Part shown: positions 40,770 to 49,148 of the stretch, piece by piece
Layout: each line of letters begins with the position of its first letter
Numbering within the stretch: position 1 is the stretch's first letter
DNA from: Tumebacillus lacus
Lineage (GTDB): Bacteria > Bacillota > Bacilli > Tumebacillales > Tumebacillaceae
NCBI RefSeq assembly: GCF_026410385.1
Contig: NZ_JAPMLT010000003.1
Location: 124,001-188,000 of the forward strand
Reading direction: 5' to 3'
DNA length: 64,000 nucleotides
The notes under the pieces: model-generated
What the model was told of the DNA's origin: nothing
The model's database searches: none
The model's input: only the letters and a program-made list of their open reading frames with translations
Translations under genes and position numbers: made by a program

Positions 40770-41393
40770 TTATTTTTGCAGGGTGCCTTCTTTGGCGATG
40801 ATGCGGTATTGGTTGCCGTCTTTTTTGACGGTGTATTTCAGACCCTTGTATTCGAGGGTGTATTGGCCATCTTTGCCTTCAACTTTGATGTCTTCAAATT
40901 TGGCACCGGTCAGGACGTTAGCGCCGATCTTGTCCGCGTCGCCCACTTCCGTTCTCGGGGTAAATTTGATTTTTTCTTCTTCCGACTTGGCCTTCTCGTT
41001 GTCGGCGTTCACCTTTGCTTCAAACGCCGCGTTCGCTTTGTCGAGCAACGCTTGGTCGCCGAGTACCGCTTCATATTCTTTCTTTGCGACTTCCTTGTCC
41101 CAGTACGTTTTTGCGAGGATGTCCAACGTTTCTTTCGCCTGACGCTTCGGCACCATGTACTCCACTTCCGCGTCGTCCGGGCCGAGCCCCTTTTTCGCTT
41201 CAAACGAGTCGGTGACAAGGCTGTCCCCGATCAAAACCGCTGCAAAGATCGACTTTTGAACTTTTACTACGTCCTCTTTCGTATCGGTCGCAGCCGTGGT
41301 GGAAGCCGGTTTTTCAGCGTCGGAGCAGCCGACAGCCGTTGCCGTGGTTAACGCCAGCATCGCAGCCAGCGCCAGTTTCGAAAATTTCGTCAT
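40770..41393 (-). CDS. Lipoprotein, unknown
   Basis: 207 residues. The signal peptide ends in the lipobox AVGC (cysteine near 23) and is followed by an Ala/Thr/Lys-rich spacer. Helical segments (EAKKGLGPDDAEVEYMVPKR, then KETLDILAKTYWDKEVAKKE) and a small beta domain ending in KVEGKDGQYTLEYKGLKYTV follow. I recognise no family. The gene is monocistronic and its 3' flank is a minisatellite. Confidence 0.72.
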   Translation of the reverse strand: MTKFSKLALAAMLALTTATAVGCSDAEKPASTTAATDTKEDVVKVQKSIFAAVLIGDSLVTDSFEAKKGLGPDDAEVEYMVPKRQAKETLDILAKTYWDKEVAKKEYEAVLGDQALLDKANAAFEAKVNADNEKAKSEEEKIKFTPRTEVGDADKIGANVLTGAKFEDIKVEGKDGQYTLEYKGLKYTVKKDGNQYRIIAKEGTLQK

Positions 41394-41504
41394 GCGAATC
41401 TCCCCTTTTTCCTAATTGGCAATAAGTGTAACAGAGACGATCCAAATTGCAAATACTTGGGAGAAATTCTGAAATTTTCCAAATATACGTATTTGTTTAC
41501 AAAT

Positions 41505-41720
41505 TTAATCTTGCCCGCCCAGTTCTTGATAGGCGCGACGCAAGGTCATGCGCATATTTACATACTCCGTCTGGTCGAGACCCTTCTCCTGATAGAGGTC
41601 TTCCAACTCGATCTCCATCAGCACGATGTCGTCGAGCGGGTTGCCTGTATAGACGATGATCGACCATTGCTTGAGCAGTTCGCGGATCTTCATCAAGCTT
41701 TCGTGCAGGTGGAAGTCCAT
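41505..41720 (-). CDS. yqgQ: YqgQ-family protein (DUF910)
   Basis: 71 residues: LMKIRELLKQWSIIVYTGNPLDDIVLMEIELEDLYQEKGLDQTEYVNMRMTL is the YqgQ/DUF910 signature in full length. Function unknown; in Bacillus it lies beside glucokinase. Here it overlaps the stop of the DUF3109 gene by one base and is therefore co-translated. Confidence 0.87.
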   Translation of the reverse strand: MDFHLHESLMKIRELLKQWSIIVYTGNPLDDIVLMEIELEDLYQEKGLDQTEYVNMRMTLRRAYQELGGQD

Positions 41721-42547
41721 CAGCTCTTGCCTCCCATCAACGATTCAATTTCCTTATAGAGTTCCAAACCATAGCGGGCGATCAACGTCTCACGCCCTTC
41801 GAGATAAGCCGGTCGGTACCGCTCCGGTGCAAACGACTGCTCGTCCAGATCGCGGCGAATGTTCGGGCGCAGATCGTCCGTCTTCCCGGCTGCCACCCTT
41901 TCGCGCAAAGCGAGGTTGGCGCAGAGAAAGTCGAGGCGATAGTCTTCGCCCCAGCGGGAAAACCGGGCGGTGTCTGCCGTCAAAGCGGTCAGCAACACAG
42001 TGCCGTCCGCCCCCTCGATCAAGTCGAGCGGATAGAGCAGGCATGACAGCGGCTTGAGCTCGTGCGGCCCGCGGCCTTGCTCCAGAGCAAAGCGGTGCGC
42101 GGCGCAGGCCGGCCCCTCCCCTTCGACGCGGCAAAACAGGCAGTTCCCGCCCGCAGCTGTTGCGATCGTCGGGTGTCCTGCCGTCTCCAGATGCGCGGCA
42201 AACAGCCCCTGCTCCCGGATCTGCCTCTGAGCAGCCGCATCCAGGTGACGGGCGGCGATCAACGGCGAGAACAGGTCGAGCACGGGCAGCAGGTCTTCGG
42301 TCGGAGGAAAAGGAAATCCGCCTTCGCAACACGACTCCGCATGCGCTTGGTGGCAGCGGCCGCAGTCGAGCAGGACGGGCGTCGCCAACGCGGCGGTGTC
42401 GATCTCAAACGCGTGCGGGAGATGCGGCGCGTCGATTCGGACGATCTGCCCGCTGGCCCGCCCCTTTTTGCTGTATTTTTGCAGGTGGTACGCCTCCTGC
42501 TCGGTCAGTTCCAGCGGCGTGCCGACAAAAAACCAGGTCTTACTCAC
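41720..42547 (-). CDS. DUF3109/YkgJ-type cysteine-cluster protein
   Basis: 275 residues. The cysteine clusters DCGRCHQAHAESCCEGG, GNCLFCRVEGEGPACAAHR and LKPLSCLLYPLDLI have the YkgJ/DUF3109 spacing and could bind zinc or an iron-sulfur cluster. Function unknown. It overlaps its upstream gene by eight bases and the yqgQ gene by one, so three genes form one coupled unit. Confidence 0.82.
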   Translation of the reverse strand: MSKTWFFVGTPLELTEQEAYHLQKYSKKGRASGQIVRIDAPHLPHAFEIDTAALATPVLLDCGRCHQAHAESCCEGGFPFPPTEDLLPVLDLFSPLIAARHLDAAAQRQIREQGLFAAHLETAGHPTIATAAGGNCLFCRVEGEGPACAAHRFALEQGRGPHELKPLSCLLYPLDLIEGADGTVLLTALTADTARFSRWGEDYRLDFLCANLALRERVAAGKTDDLRPNIRRDLDEQSFAPERYRPAYLEGRETLIARYGLELYKEIESLMGGKS

Positions 42548-42989
42548 CTTCCGGTTCCGGCACCGGGAACAGCGTTTTGGCCACTTCGCGGATCTCCAGC
42601 ATCTCTTCGATGGAACGCTGGCTGTCGACGATGACAGTGCGGAATACGAGTCCGGCGCGGTTGCTCAGTTCGACCGCGTAGATGTCGGTGACACGGCCGA
42701 TCAGCGCGATGGTCTCATCGCCGATGTAGACGGAGTTGATCAGTTCGAGCAGCGCTTCGATGATCGCTTCCGGGCCTTTTTCGCGCAGTTCGTCGTTCAC
42801 GTCGTCAAGGAAGCAGAGCAGGTCGGTGATGCCAAACCGCTCATCTTTTACTTCAAAAGAAAACAGACCGTCGACCGGGAAAGGCTGCAGACGGCTCTCT
42901 TCCCACATCACGTTCATAAAGTTTTGATCATAATCGATCACGTCGCCGGTCACGTTGACGTTGATCGAGTTGTTTTTTTGTTCGCTCAC
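42540..42989 (-). CDS. Soluble acidic protein, unknown
   Basis: 149 residues from GTG 42989 (MSEQKNNSIN), behind GGGAGTGA. An ATG at 43025 overlaps the -10 element TATAAT (43024-43029), so it cannot be the start. The protein is acidic with NVTGDVIDYDQNFMNVMWEE, LFSFEVKDERFGITDLLCFL and VYIGDETIALIGRVTD. No family is assigned. It heads the operon with DUF3109 and yqgQ. Confidence 0.65.
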   Translation of the reverse strand: MSEQKNNSINVNVTGDVIDYDQNFMNVMWEESRLQPFPVDGLFSFEVKDERFGITDLLCFLDDVNDELREKGPEAIIEALLELINSVYIGDETIALIGRVTDIYAVELSNRAGLVFRTVIVDSQRSIEEMLEIREVAKTLFPVPEPEGE

Positions 42990-43048
42990 AGGGCTCACTC
43001 CCAGTTGGACAATGTCATCGTACATTATAGCACGAAAGGGGGAGCATA

Positions 43049-43258
43049 TCATGGAAACCAACGATTCGATTTGCCGCGCACTCGGTACCAAAGAAACGTG
43101 ATCATCATCGTAATCCCGATGTGCAAATACAAAACTGCATCATTTTCGGACGTTTCGTAGAAAGGCTGAAATACAAGCCAACCGATCAAGCCGTACACGA
43201 CTCCCAACATGATGACGATTCTAGTCATCTCCAATACAAACAAGCCTGCTATGGACAT
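43049..43258 (-). CDS. Small two-helix membrane protein, unknown
   Basis: 69 residues from ATG 43258 (MSIAGLFVLE), with GAAGGAGG upstream; the longer frame is not coding. Two hydrophobic helices are visible: TRIVIMLGVVYGLIGWLVF and AVLYLHIGITMMITFLWYRV. It ends in RGKSNRWFP. Unknown function; it is a single gene between the acidic-protein operon and the 6-phosphogluconate dehydrogenase gene. Confidence 0.75.
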   Translation of the reverse strand: MSIAGLFVLEMTRIVIMLGVVYGLIGWLVFQPFYETSENDAVLYLHIGITMMITFLWYRVRGKSNRWFP

Positions 43259-43348
43259 ATGTACCTCCTTCTCTTGGCTCAAATTGGATAAATAAGCAAC
43301 AACAGATGTTGAAACCGAATATCCCACAACCACCCCGACCGGGTCAAA

Positions 43349-43386
43349 TAAAAAACGCTGTTTCCTATTGGAAACAGCTTTTTTTC
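43349..43386 (-). terminator. Terminator of the 6-phosphogluconate dehydrogenase gene
   Basis: On the minus strand AAGCTGTTTCC pairs with GGAAACAGCGTT around AATA, followed by six T. Confidence 0.9.
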
Positions 43387-43398
43387 TACCAGTTTCGA

Positions 43399-44313
43399 TC
43401 AGTCTTCTTTTTTCACCACAGCATGGCCGCCAAATTCGTTGCGAAGCGCGGCGACGACTTTGCCGTGGAAGGTGTCGTCTTCGAGCGAGCGGTAGCGCAT
43501 GAACAGCGACATGGCGATGACCGGAGCGGACGCTTGCAGTTCCAGCGCGGTCTCGACCGTCCATTTGCCTTCGCCGGACGATTGCATGACGCCTTTGATG
43601 CCGGACAGTTTCGCGTCTTTGGAGAAGGCGCGCTCAGTCAGGTCCATCAGCCAGCCGCGGATGACGGAGCCGTTGGCCCAGACGCGGGAGACGTCTTCGT
43701 AGTTGTAGTCAAACTGGGACTTTTCGAGGACTTCGTAGCCCTCGGCGATCGCCTGCATCATGCCGTACTCGATGCCGTTGTGCACCATCTTCAGGAAGTG
43801 GCCGGAGCCGTTCGCCCCTGCGTACAGGTAGCCTTTTTCCACGGAGATGTCCGCAAAGACCGGCTCGATGTGGGCAAATACGTCCTTGTCGCCGCCGATC
43901 ATGAAGCAGCCGCCGTGACGCGCCCCTTCCATGCCGCCGGACGTGCCGACGTCAAAGTAGTGAATGCCGCGAGCGTTCATTTTTTCCGCACGGCGCAGCG
44001 AGTCTTTGTAGTGCGAGTTGCCGCCCTCGATAACGATGTCGCCAGTTTCAAGGATGCCGCTCAACTCTTCCAAAACGTTTTCCACGATGTCGCCCGCCGG
44101 GACCATCACCCAGACGATGCGCGGTGCGGTGAGCTGCTCCGCCAGTTCTTTGATCGAGAACGCCGGGTTCGCGCCTTTTTCCGCGAGCTCCTTCACAGCG
44201 TTTTCGTTGACGTCAAAAGCGACGGCGCTGTGGCCGTTGTCCAGTAGGTTCAACACGAGGTTGTACCCCATTTTGCCAAGGCCGATCATGCCGATTTGTC
44301 GTTTGTCTGCCAT
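43399..44313 (-). CDS. gnd: 6-phosphogluconate dehydrogenase, short form (YqeC-like)
   Basis: 304 residues, the short Gnd/YqeC type. The NAD(P) motif is IGMIGLGKMGYNLVLNLLD. The substrate motif is GIHYFDVGTSGGMEGARHGGC, followed by GSGHFLKMVHNGIEYGMMQA with the catalytic lysine. It oxidatively decarboxylates 6-phosphogluconate to ribulose-5-phosphate. Short forms are often NAD-dependent, but cofactor preference cannot be read with confidence. It is monocistronic with a terminator. Confidence 0.92.
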   Translation of the reverse strand: MADKRQIGMIGLGKMGYNLVLNLLDNGHSAVAFDVNENAVKELAEKGANPAFSIKELAEQLTAPRIVWVMVPAGDIVENVLEELSGILETGDIVIEGGNSHYKDSLRRAEKMNARGIHYFDVGTSGGMEGARHGGCFMIGGDKDVFAHIEPVFADISVEKGYLYAGANGSGHFLKMVHNGIEYGMMQAIAEGYEVLEKSQFDYNYEDVSRVWANGSVIRGWLMDLTERAFSKDAKLSGIKGVMQSSGEGKWTVETALELQASAPVIAMSLFMRYRSLEDDTFHGKVVAALRNEFGGHAVVKKED

Positions 44314-44472
44314 TGTTCTGGTTCACTCCTTTGAGTTCGTGCTTTCTATGTATCTCTGTGGTAATTCTTTCTTATTTACACGATCACGTCAAGCAAGAGA
44401 ATGAAAATCAAGGAAATGACATTGTTGTCTGTAGTGTGGGTCAGCAGCATAGGATGTATGCTCCGTGAACAG

Positions 44473-44503
44473 GAAAAAGCCCCGGTGCGGGACCGGGGCT
44501 TTG
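44473..44503 (-). terminator. Terminator of the Gly/Thr/Asn-rich lipoprotein gene
   Basis: On the minus strand AAAGCCCCGGTCCC (with CGC loop) pairs with ACCGGGGCTTT and is followed by a T-run. Confidence 0.85.
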
Positions 44504-44512
44504 GAAGACAGG

Positions 44513-45586
44513 TTAGCGGGAGATGAAGTAGACGTTGCGAACAGAGCGGTCGGTCGATTGGACCTCGGCGACGACTCGTGCTTTGGTGCTGTCGGTGAGT
44601 GCGGTGGTGCCGGAGTAGGTGCTGGCACCGCCTGTGCCAGCCGGGAAACCGGAGCCGTTGGTGCCGATGCCGTTTCCAGTGCCGGAGAGACCGGTCGTGC
44701 CGGAGATGCCCGGCACGCCGTAGGTGCCTTGGCGATCCGTCGCCGTGGTGCCCGTCGCGCCTGCTCCGCGGTTGGCACCTGCGCCGTAGGTCGTGCCGGT
44801 TCCGGTGTTGGTGCCGGTGCCGTACGTGCCGGTCGTGCCTGCGCCGCGGGTGTCATCCATGCCGTTGTTGCCCTGCACCGTACCGCCGCGTGCGGTGTTG
44901 TAGGTGCCCGGCACCATACCGGTCGTGCCGCCCGCGGCACCGTTCGCTCCCATCGTGCCGGTGCGGTTGTTGCCGGTCGTGCCGTTGCCCGCACCAACGC
45001 CTGCTGTGATGCCGCGTCCCACCAGCAGACCGGTGCGCAGATCGGTCGCCGCCTGCCCGACAAACACGAACGCATTGTTGCCTGCCACGTAAACAGTCGA
45101 GCCCGTCATGCCCGGCAGCCCGCTGATGCGCGTCGAGATGTCGCGTTGCTCGCGAACGCCCCCGCCGCCGAGCAGCGGGAAGTTGCCAAGTCCCGTCGTC
45201 CCGTCGTTGTTTGTGCGCGCATTCTGAGCACCTGCCGCATTGTTCGTGCGCCCCGTATCCGTCGTGCCCGTGATTCCCGCACGATTGTTGTTGTTCGTCG
45301 TGCCGCCATACGTGTAGCCGTTATTCGCACCTGCGCCGTTGTTCGCACCGGCTCCCCCGATGCCCGTGCCGTAGGTCGTCCCGCCAAGGCGGGAGCGCGT
45401 CGTATCGGTCGCCGTATCGCCCATTCGGCCTGCATTTCGAACGGTGCTCGTGCCTTGGTTGGTCTGCATGCCTTGGGTCTGCGCCCCTTGGCCAGTCGTG
45501 TTGTTTTGATCCGCGTTCTGGTTACAACCCACGAGCAACGTACCGGACAGAGCCAAGAGCGACACACAGGCAGCAAGCTTCTTCAT
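44513..45586 (-). CDS. YhcN/YlaJ-type lipoprotein with long Gly/Thr/Asn-rich stretches
   Basis: 357 residues from ATG 45586 (MKKLAACVSL), with AAGGGGGG upstream. The lipobox is LVGC. YhcN/YlaJ family pieces remain: DISTRISGLPGMTGSTVYVA, AFVFVG and the C-terminal ALTDSTKARVVAEVQSTDRSVRNVYFIS. Two low-complexity inserts rich in Gly, Thr and Asn (about 25-130 and 190-310) separate them and make up more than half the protein. Sporulation or outgrowth role is expected by family. It is monocistronic. Confidence 0.85.
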   Translation of the reverse strand: MKKLAACVSLLALSGTLLVGCNQNADQNNTTGQGAQTQGMQTNQGTSTVRNAGRMGDTATDTTRSRLGGTTYGTGIGGAGANNGAGANNGYTYGGTTNNNNRAGITGTTDTGRTNNAAGAQNARTNNDGTTGLGNFPLLGGGGVREQRDISTRISGLPGMTGSTVYVAGNNAFVFVGQAATDLRTGLLVGRGITAGVGAGNGTTGNNRTGTMGANGAAGGTTGMVPGTYNTARGGTVQGNNGMDDTRGAGTTGTYGTGTNTGTGTTYGAGANRGAGATGTTATDRQGTYGVPGISGTTGLSGTGNGIGTNGSGFPAGTGGASTYSGTTALTDSTKARVVAEVQSTDRSVRNVYFISR

Positions 45587-45666
45587 CAAGAAAGCCCCCC
45601 TTCAGATATCTGACCCGAGACTATTGTCTGCCGGGGGGAGCCTGCCTAGACTGGTGTTCTGTTTCC

Positions 45667-46587
45667 TCAGATGACAGGCGGGTCGTCTTTTGACAGATGA
45701 TACTGCAAAAACACGACCGTCCGCTTCAAATAGTTATTGGGATCGGCGTTGAACGTGCCGACGTGATCTTGCGACGGCGAGACCCACAACACCGTATTCG
45801 GCGCGCTCGACGCGTGTTGCAACATTCGGCTCTCCGTCGCCGGGATCACCTCGTCGCCCTCCGCATGAATCAAAAACACCGCCTTCGACTGCATCTGCCC
45901 GATCGCCCGGATCGGTTGCACATCACGGACGTCGATCCCCGTCAGCACCTTAATCTCCCACAGAATCAACTTCGGCAGGAAAAACAAATCCGGCATCGCG
46001 TGCAGATTGGGCAGATGTTCTTGTAAATACAAGTTGAGGTCCGTATACGGCGAATCGGCGATCACCGCCCGCACTTCCGGCACATGGGGCGCCACATCGA
46101 GCGCAGTCGACGCACCCATCGAAAATCCAACCAGCCCGATCCGCCGATACCCCTGTTCTTTCGCATAGTCGATGGCGCCGAGCAGATCGTCTTTTTCATA
46201 ATAGCCGAGCGACGTCGTGCCGTCGTCCGACTCCCCCGAGCCGCGAAAATCGAACAGGATCGAAGAGATGCCTTCCTCATACAACGCGTCCGCCAGATAC
46301 AAGGCCACGCTGGCACTTTCCCGATTTTCCTTGTACCCGTGGGCGAAGATCACCACTTGATCCGGCTTTGCTCCTTGGATGTGCCAGCCGCGCAACGTGA
46401 TCTGATCATCGTGAGAAGGAAACGACACATTTGCAAAAGGCATTTCAAAATACTCGGGCGTGTTCTGGATCGGCTTTTTATCCGGATGCGTGTACATCCA
46501 GCCGAGCCAGCCAAAGTAGACGGCGGGGACGACAGCGAGGAGCATGACAGGCAGGGAGATCAGGAGCAACAAACGATTGCGTTTCAA
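45667..46587 (-). CDS. Membrane-anchored alpha/beta hydrolase
   Basis: 306 residues. An N-terminal membrane helix (RLLLLISLPVMLLAVVPAVY) anchors the protein, and the hydrolase fold follows with the oxyanion HG (VVIFAHGYKEN), nucleophile S in VGFSMGAST, an acidic residue in HAEGDEVIPATE and the histidine in SQDHVGTF. The family (S9/DUF-like) includes peptidase- and esterase-like enzymes; substrate unknown. It stands alone upstream of the liv operon. Confidence 0.85.
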   Translation of the reverse strand: MKRNRLLLLISLPVMLLAVVPAVYFGWLGWMYTHPDKKPIQNTPEYFEMPFANVSFPSHDDQITLRGWHIQGAKPDQVVIFAHGYKENRESASVALYLADALYEEGISSILFDFRGSGESDDGTTSLGYYEKDDLLGAIDYAKEQGYRRIGLVGFSMGASTALDVAPHVPEVRAVIADSPYTDLNLYLQEHLPNLHAMPDLFFLPKLILWEIKVLTGIDVRDVQPIRAIGQMQSKAVFLIHAEGDEVIPATESRMLQHASSAPNTVLWVSPSQDHVGTFNADPNNYLKRTVVFLQYHLSKDDPPVI

Positions 46588-46671
46588 CAGGGTGAGCCCC
46601 CTTTGCAGCAGAGATGCACGTTTCCCTTTAGAATGCCCATATTTTGCCTGTCACAATCTTTCGTCCCGCAC

Positions 46672-46708
46672 AAAAAAGGCCCCCGCCATCATCTGGAGGG
46701 AGCCTTTC
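46672..46708 (-). terminator. Terminator of the liv operon
   Basis: On the minus strand AAAGGCTCCCTCC pairs imperfectly with GGCGGGGGCCTTT and is followed by a T-run, about 20 bases after the livF stop. Confidence 0.7.
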
Positions 46709-46727
46709 GTTCTGTATAAAAGATACC

Positions 46728-47429
46728 TTAACCGCCGAGGTACGCTTTTTTGATTTCGTCCGAATCGGCGAGCTCTTTTGCGTCGCCTGCCAACACGATC
46801 TTGCCCGTCTCGATGACGTAGGCGCGATGCGCGATCGACAGTGCCATGTTGGCGTTTTGTTCGACGAGCAGCACTGTGGTGCCCGATTCGTTGATCTCCT
46901 TGATGATCGAGAAGATCTCTTTGACGAGCAGCGGCGCGAGGCCCATCGACGGCTCGTCGAGCAAGAGCAACTTCGGGCGTGCCATCAGGGCGCGGCCCAT
47001 CGCCAGCATCTGCTGTTCGCCGCCGGAGAGCGTGCCGGACAGCTGCTTTTGACGCTCTTTCAGGCGTGGAAATTTGACGTAGACTTTTTCGAGGTCGCTT
47101 TTGACCTCTTTGTCTTTGCGCAGATACGCGCCCAGTTCGAGGTTTTCCTCGACCGACATGTTGGCAAACACGCGGCGTCCTTCCGGGCAATGGCAGAGAC
47201 CGCGCTTGACGATCTGCTGTGCCGGTCGGCCGTGGATCGTGTCGCCGAGGAACTGGATCGAGCCGCTGGTCGGCTTGAGCAGACCGGACAGCGTCTTGAG
47301 GATCGTCGATTTGCCTGCGCCGTTGGCGCCGATCAACGTGACGATCTCCCCTTCCTTCACATCCAGCGATACCCCTTTGAGCGCATGGATTGCGCCGTAA
47401 AATACGTTGATGTTGTCGACTGCTAACAT
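46728..47429 (-). CDS. livF: Branched-chain amino acid ABC transporter ATPase LivF
   Basis: 233 residues. Walker A is GANGAGKSTILKT, signature LSGGEQQMLAMGRAL, Walker B LLLLDEPSMGLAPLL, and the LivF type shows GLCHCPEGRRVFANMSVEENLELGAY. It is the second ATPase of the LivFGHMK importer, at the inner face of the membrane. ATG 47429 overlaps the ribosome-site region at the livG stop. Last gene of the operon. Confidence 0.95.
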   Translation of the reverse strand: MLAVDNINVFYGAIHALKGVSLDVKEGEIVTLIGANGAGKSTILKTLSGLLKPTSGSIQFLGDTIHGRPAQQIVKRGLCHCPEGRRVFANMSVEENLELGAYLRKDKEVKSDLEKVYVKFPRLKERQKQLSGTLSGGEQQMLAMGRALMARPKLLLLDEPSMGLAPLLVKEIFSIIKEINESGTTVLLVEQNANMALSIAHRAYVIETGKIVLAGDAKELADSDEIKKAYLGG

Positions 47430-47433
47430 CCGG

Positions 47434-48210
47434 CTACACCTCCTGGCCCAGATACGCTTCGATGACGTGCGGGTTGGTGCGGATCTCTTCCGGCGTGCCG
47501 GATGCGATGATCTGCCCGTGGTCGAGCACGTAGATGCGCTCGCACACGCCCATGACCAGACCCATGTCGTGCTCGATCAGCAGGATCGTGATTTTAAATT
47601 CGTCGCGAATCCAGCGGATCAGGTTCATCAGATCGACCGTCTCCTGCGGGTTCATTCCCGCGGCCGGCTCATCGAGGAGCAGCAGTTTAGGTCTCGCCGC
47701 CAGCGCGCGGGCGATCTCCAAGCGGCGCTGTTCGCCATACGGCAGATTTTTGGCGATCTCATCCTTTTTGCCGTCGAGGTTGAAGATCTTCAGGAACTCG
47801 ACCGCTTTCTCCCGCATCTCCGCTTCGCCTTTGAAATGGCCCGGCAGACGGAAGATCGAGGTGAACAGGCTGTGACGTGCATGCATGTGATAGGCGACCA
47901 TGACGTTTTCGAGGACGGTCATGTCGCCGAACAAGCGGATGTTTTGGAACGTGCGGGCCGCGCCGCGCTTGGTGATCTGATAGGGGCGCAGTCCACCGAC
48001 CGATTCGCCGGACAGATGGATCTTGCCGCCGGAGGGCTCGTAGACACCGGTCAGAAGGTTGAACAGGGTCGTCTTGCCCGCGCCGTTCGGCCCGATCAGG
48101 CCGACCAGTTCCCCGTCTTGGATCTGCATGTTCACATCGGAGACTGCTTTCAGACCCCCGAACACGCGGGAGACGTTGTCCACATTAAGCAGAAGTTGTT
48201 GAGCTGCCAT
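47434..48210 (-). CDS. livG: Branched-chain amino acid ABC transporter ATPase LivG
   Basis: 258 residues. Walker A is [16 protein letters not shown], signature LPYGEQRRLEIARAL and Walker B LLLLDEPAAGMNPQE. The AARTFQNIRLFGDMTVLENVMVAYHMH part is LivG-like, and the protein ends YVLDHGQIIASGTPEEIRTNP. It forms a heterodimer with LivF. It starts 26 bases inside livM. Confidence 0.95.
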   Translation of the reverse strand: MAAQQLLLNVDNVSRVFGGLKAVSDVNMQIQDGELVGLIGPNGAGKTTLFNLLTGVYEPSGGKIHLSGESVGGLRPYQITKRGAARTFQNIRLFGDMTVLENVMVAYHMHARHSLFTSIFRLPGHFKGEAEMREKAVEFLKIFNLDGKKDEIAKNLPYGEQRRLEIARALAARPKLLLLDEPAAGMNPQETVDLMNLIRWIRDEFKITILLIEHDMGLVMGVCERIYVLDHGQIIASGTPEEIRTNPHVIEAYLGQEV

Positions 48211-49138
48211 CTTGCGAAGAGCCCCCTTTCTTGACCATTTTCTTGGCCGAGAATCCGCCGAGCAGACCTTGCGGGCGGAAGATCATCGTGAAGATCAGGA
48301 TCAGCGAGTAGATGATCATGCGCAGTTCCGGATACTCTTGCAGGTAGGTGAACAGCAAGGTGAGCAAGATCGTGCCGAGCACGACGCCGCCGGTGCTGCC
48401 AAGGCCGCCAAGTACCACGAAGACGAGGATCTCGAACGATTTCATAAAGTTGAACGAGGTCGGCTGGATGATATAGAAGTAATGCGCGGTTAAGCCCCCT
48501 GCGAGGCCGGCAAAGAATGCCCCGACGACAAACGCGTATACTTTGTACTTGGTGACGTTGACGCCCATCGCTTCCGCCGCGATCTCATTTTCGCGCACGG
48601 AGATCATCGCGCGTCCGTGAGTCGATTTGACGATGTTTTGGATGACGAGGATCGTGATCAGGACGAGGAAGAACGTCCAGGTCCAGTTGGTCAGTTTGTC
48701 GATGCCGTTCATGCCCGACGCGCCGCCGACATACTCGGTGTTCAGCCAGACGATGCGGATGATCTCGCCAAAGCCGAGCGTCGCGATCGCCAGGTAGTCG
48801 CCTTTCAACCGCAGGGTCGGCAGGCCGATCACAAGGCCGGCCAACGCCGCCGCCACGCAGCCTGCGAGCAGCGCGACCGGGAAGGACATTTGAAAATTGT
48901 AGGTCATGATCGCCGAGACGTACGCCCCGATGGACATAAACCCGGCATGACCGATGGAGAACTGTCCGGTGAAACCGTTGATCAAGTTCAAGGAGACGGC
49001 GAGGATGATGTTGATGCCGATCAGGACGAGCGTGTCGACGTAGAAATCGTTCAGCCACATCCCGGTGATCAAAAACTGCACCACCCCGTAGAAGACCAAG
49101 CTCAGCACGAGATAGAGGAAGAATTTTTTGTTAAACAC
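48185..49138 (-). CDS. livM: Branched-chain amino acid ABC permease LivM
   Basis: 317 residues from GTG 49138, behind AGGTGATC. Eight or nine helices are visible, with LNLINGFTGQFSIGHAGFMSIGAYVSA, GLPTLRLKGDYLAIATLGFGEI and a C-terminal FRPQGLLGGFSAKK. It pairs with LivH as the channel-forming dimer. Confidence 0.95.
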   Translation of the reverse strand: MFNKKFFLYLVLSLVFYGVVQFLITGMWLNDFYVDTLVLIGINIILAVSLNLINGFTGQFSIGHAGFMSIGAYVSAIMTYNFQMSFPVALLAGCVAAALAGLVIGLPTLRLKGDYLAIATLGFGEIIRIVWLNTEYVGGASGMNGIDKLTNWTWTFFLVLITILVIQNIVKSTHGRAMISVRENEIAAEAMGVNVTKYKVYAFVVGAFFAGLAGGLTAHYFYIIQPTSFNFMKSFEILVFVVLGGLGSTGGVVLGTILLTLLFTYLQEYPELRMIIYSLILIFTMIFRPQGLLGGFSAKKMVKKGGSSQDGSSTTSA

Positions 49139-49148
49139 GTTCGATCAC

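Noticed and set aside
43051-43101. Plus-strand 16-residue frame METNDSICRALGTKET with a good ribosome site
   Set aside because: It lies opposite the end of a real minus-strand gene, occurs once only and has no relatives in the window, so it is best treated as chance.
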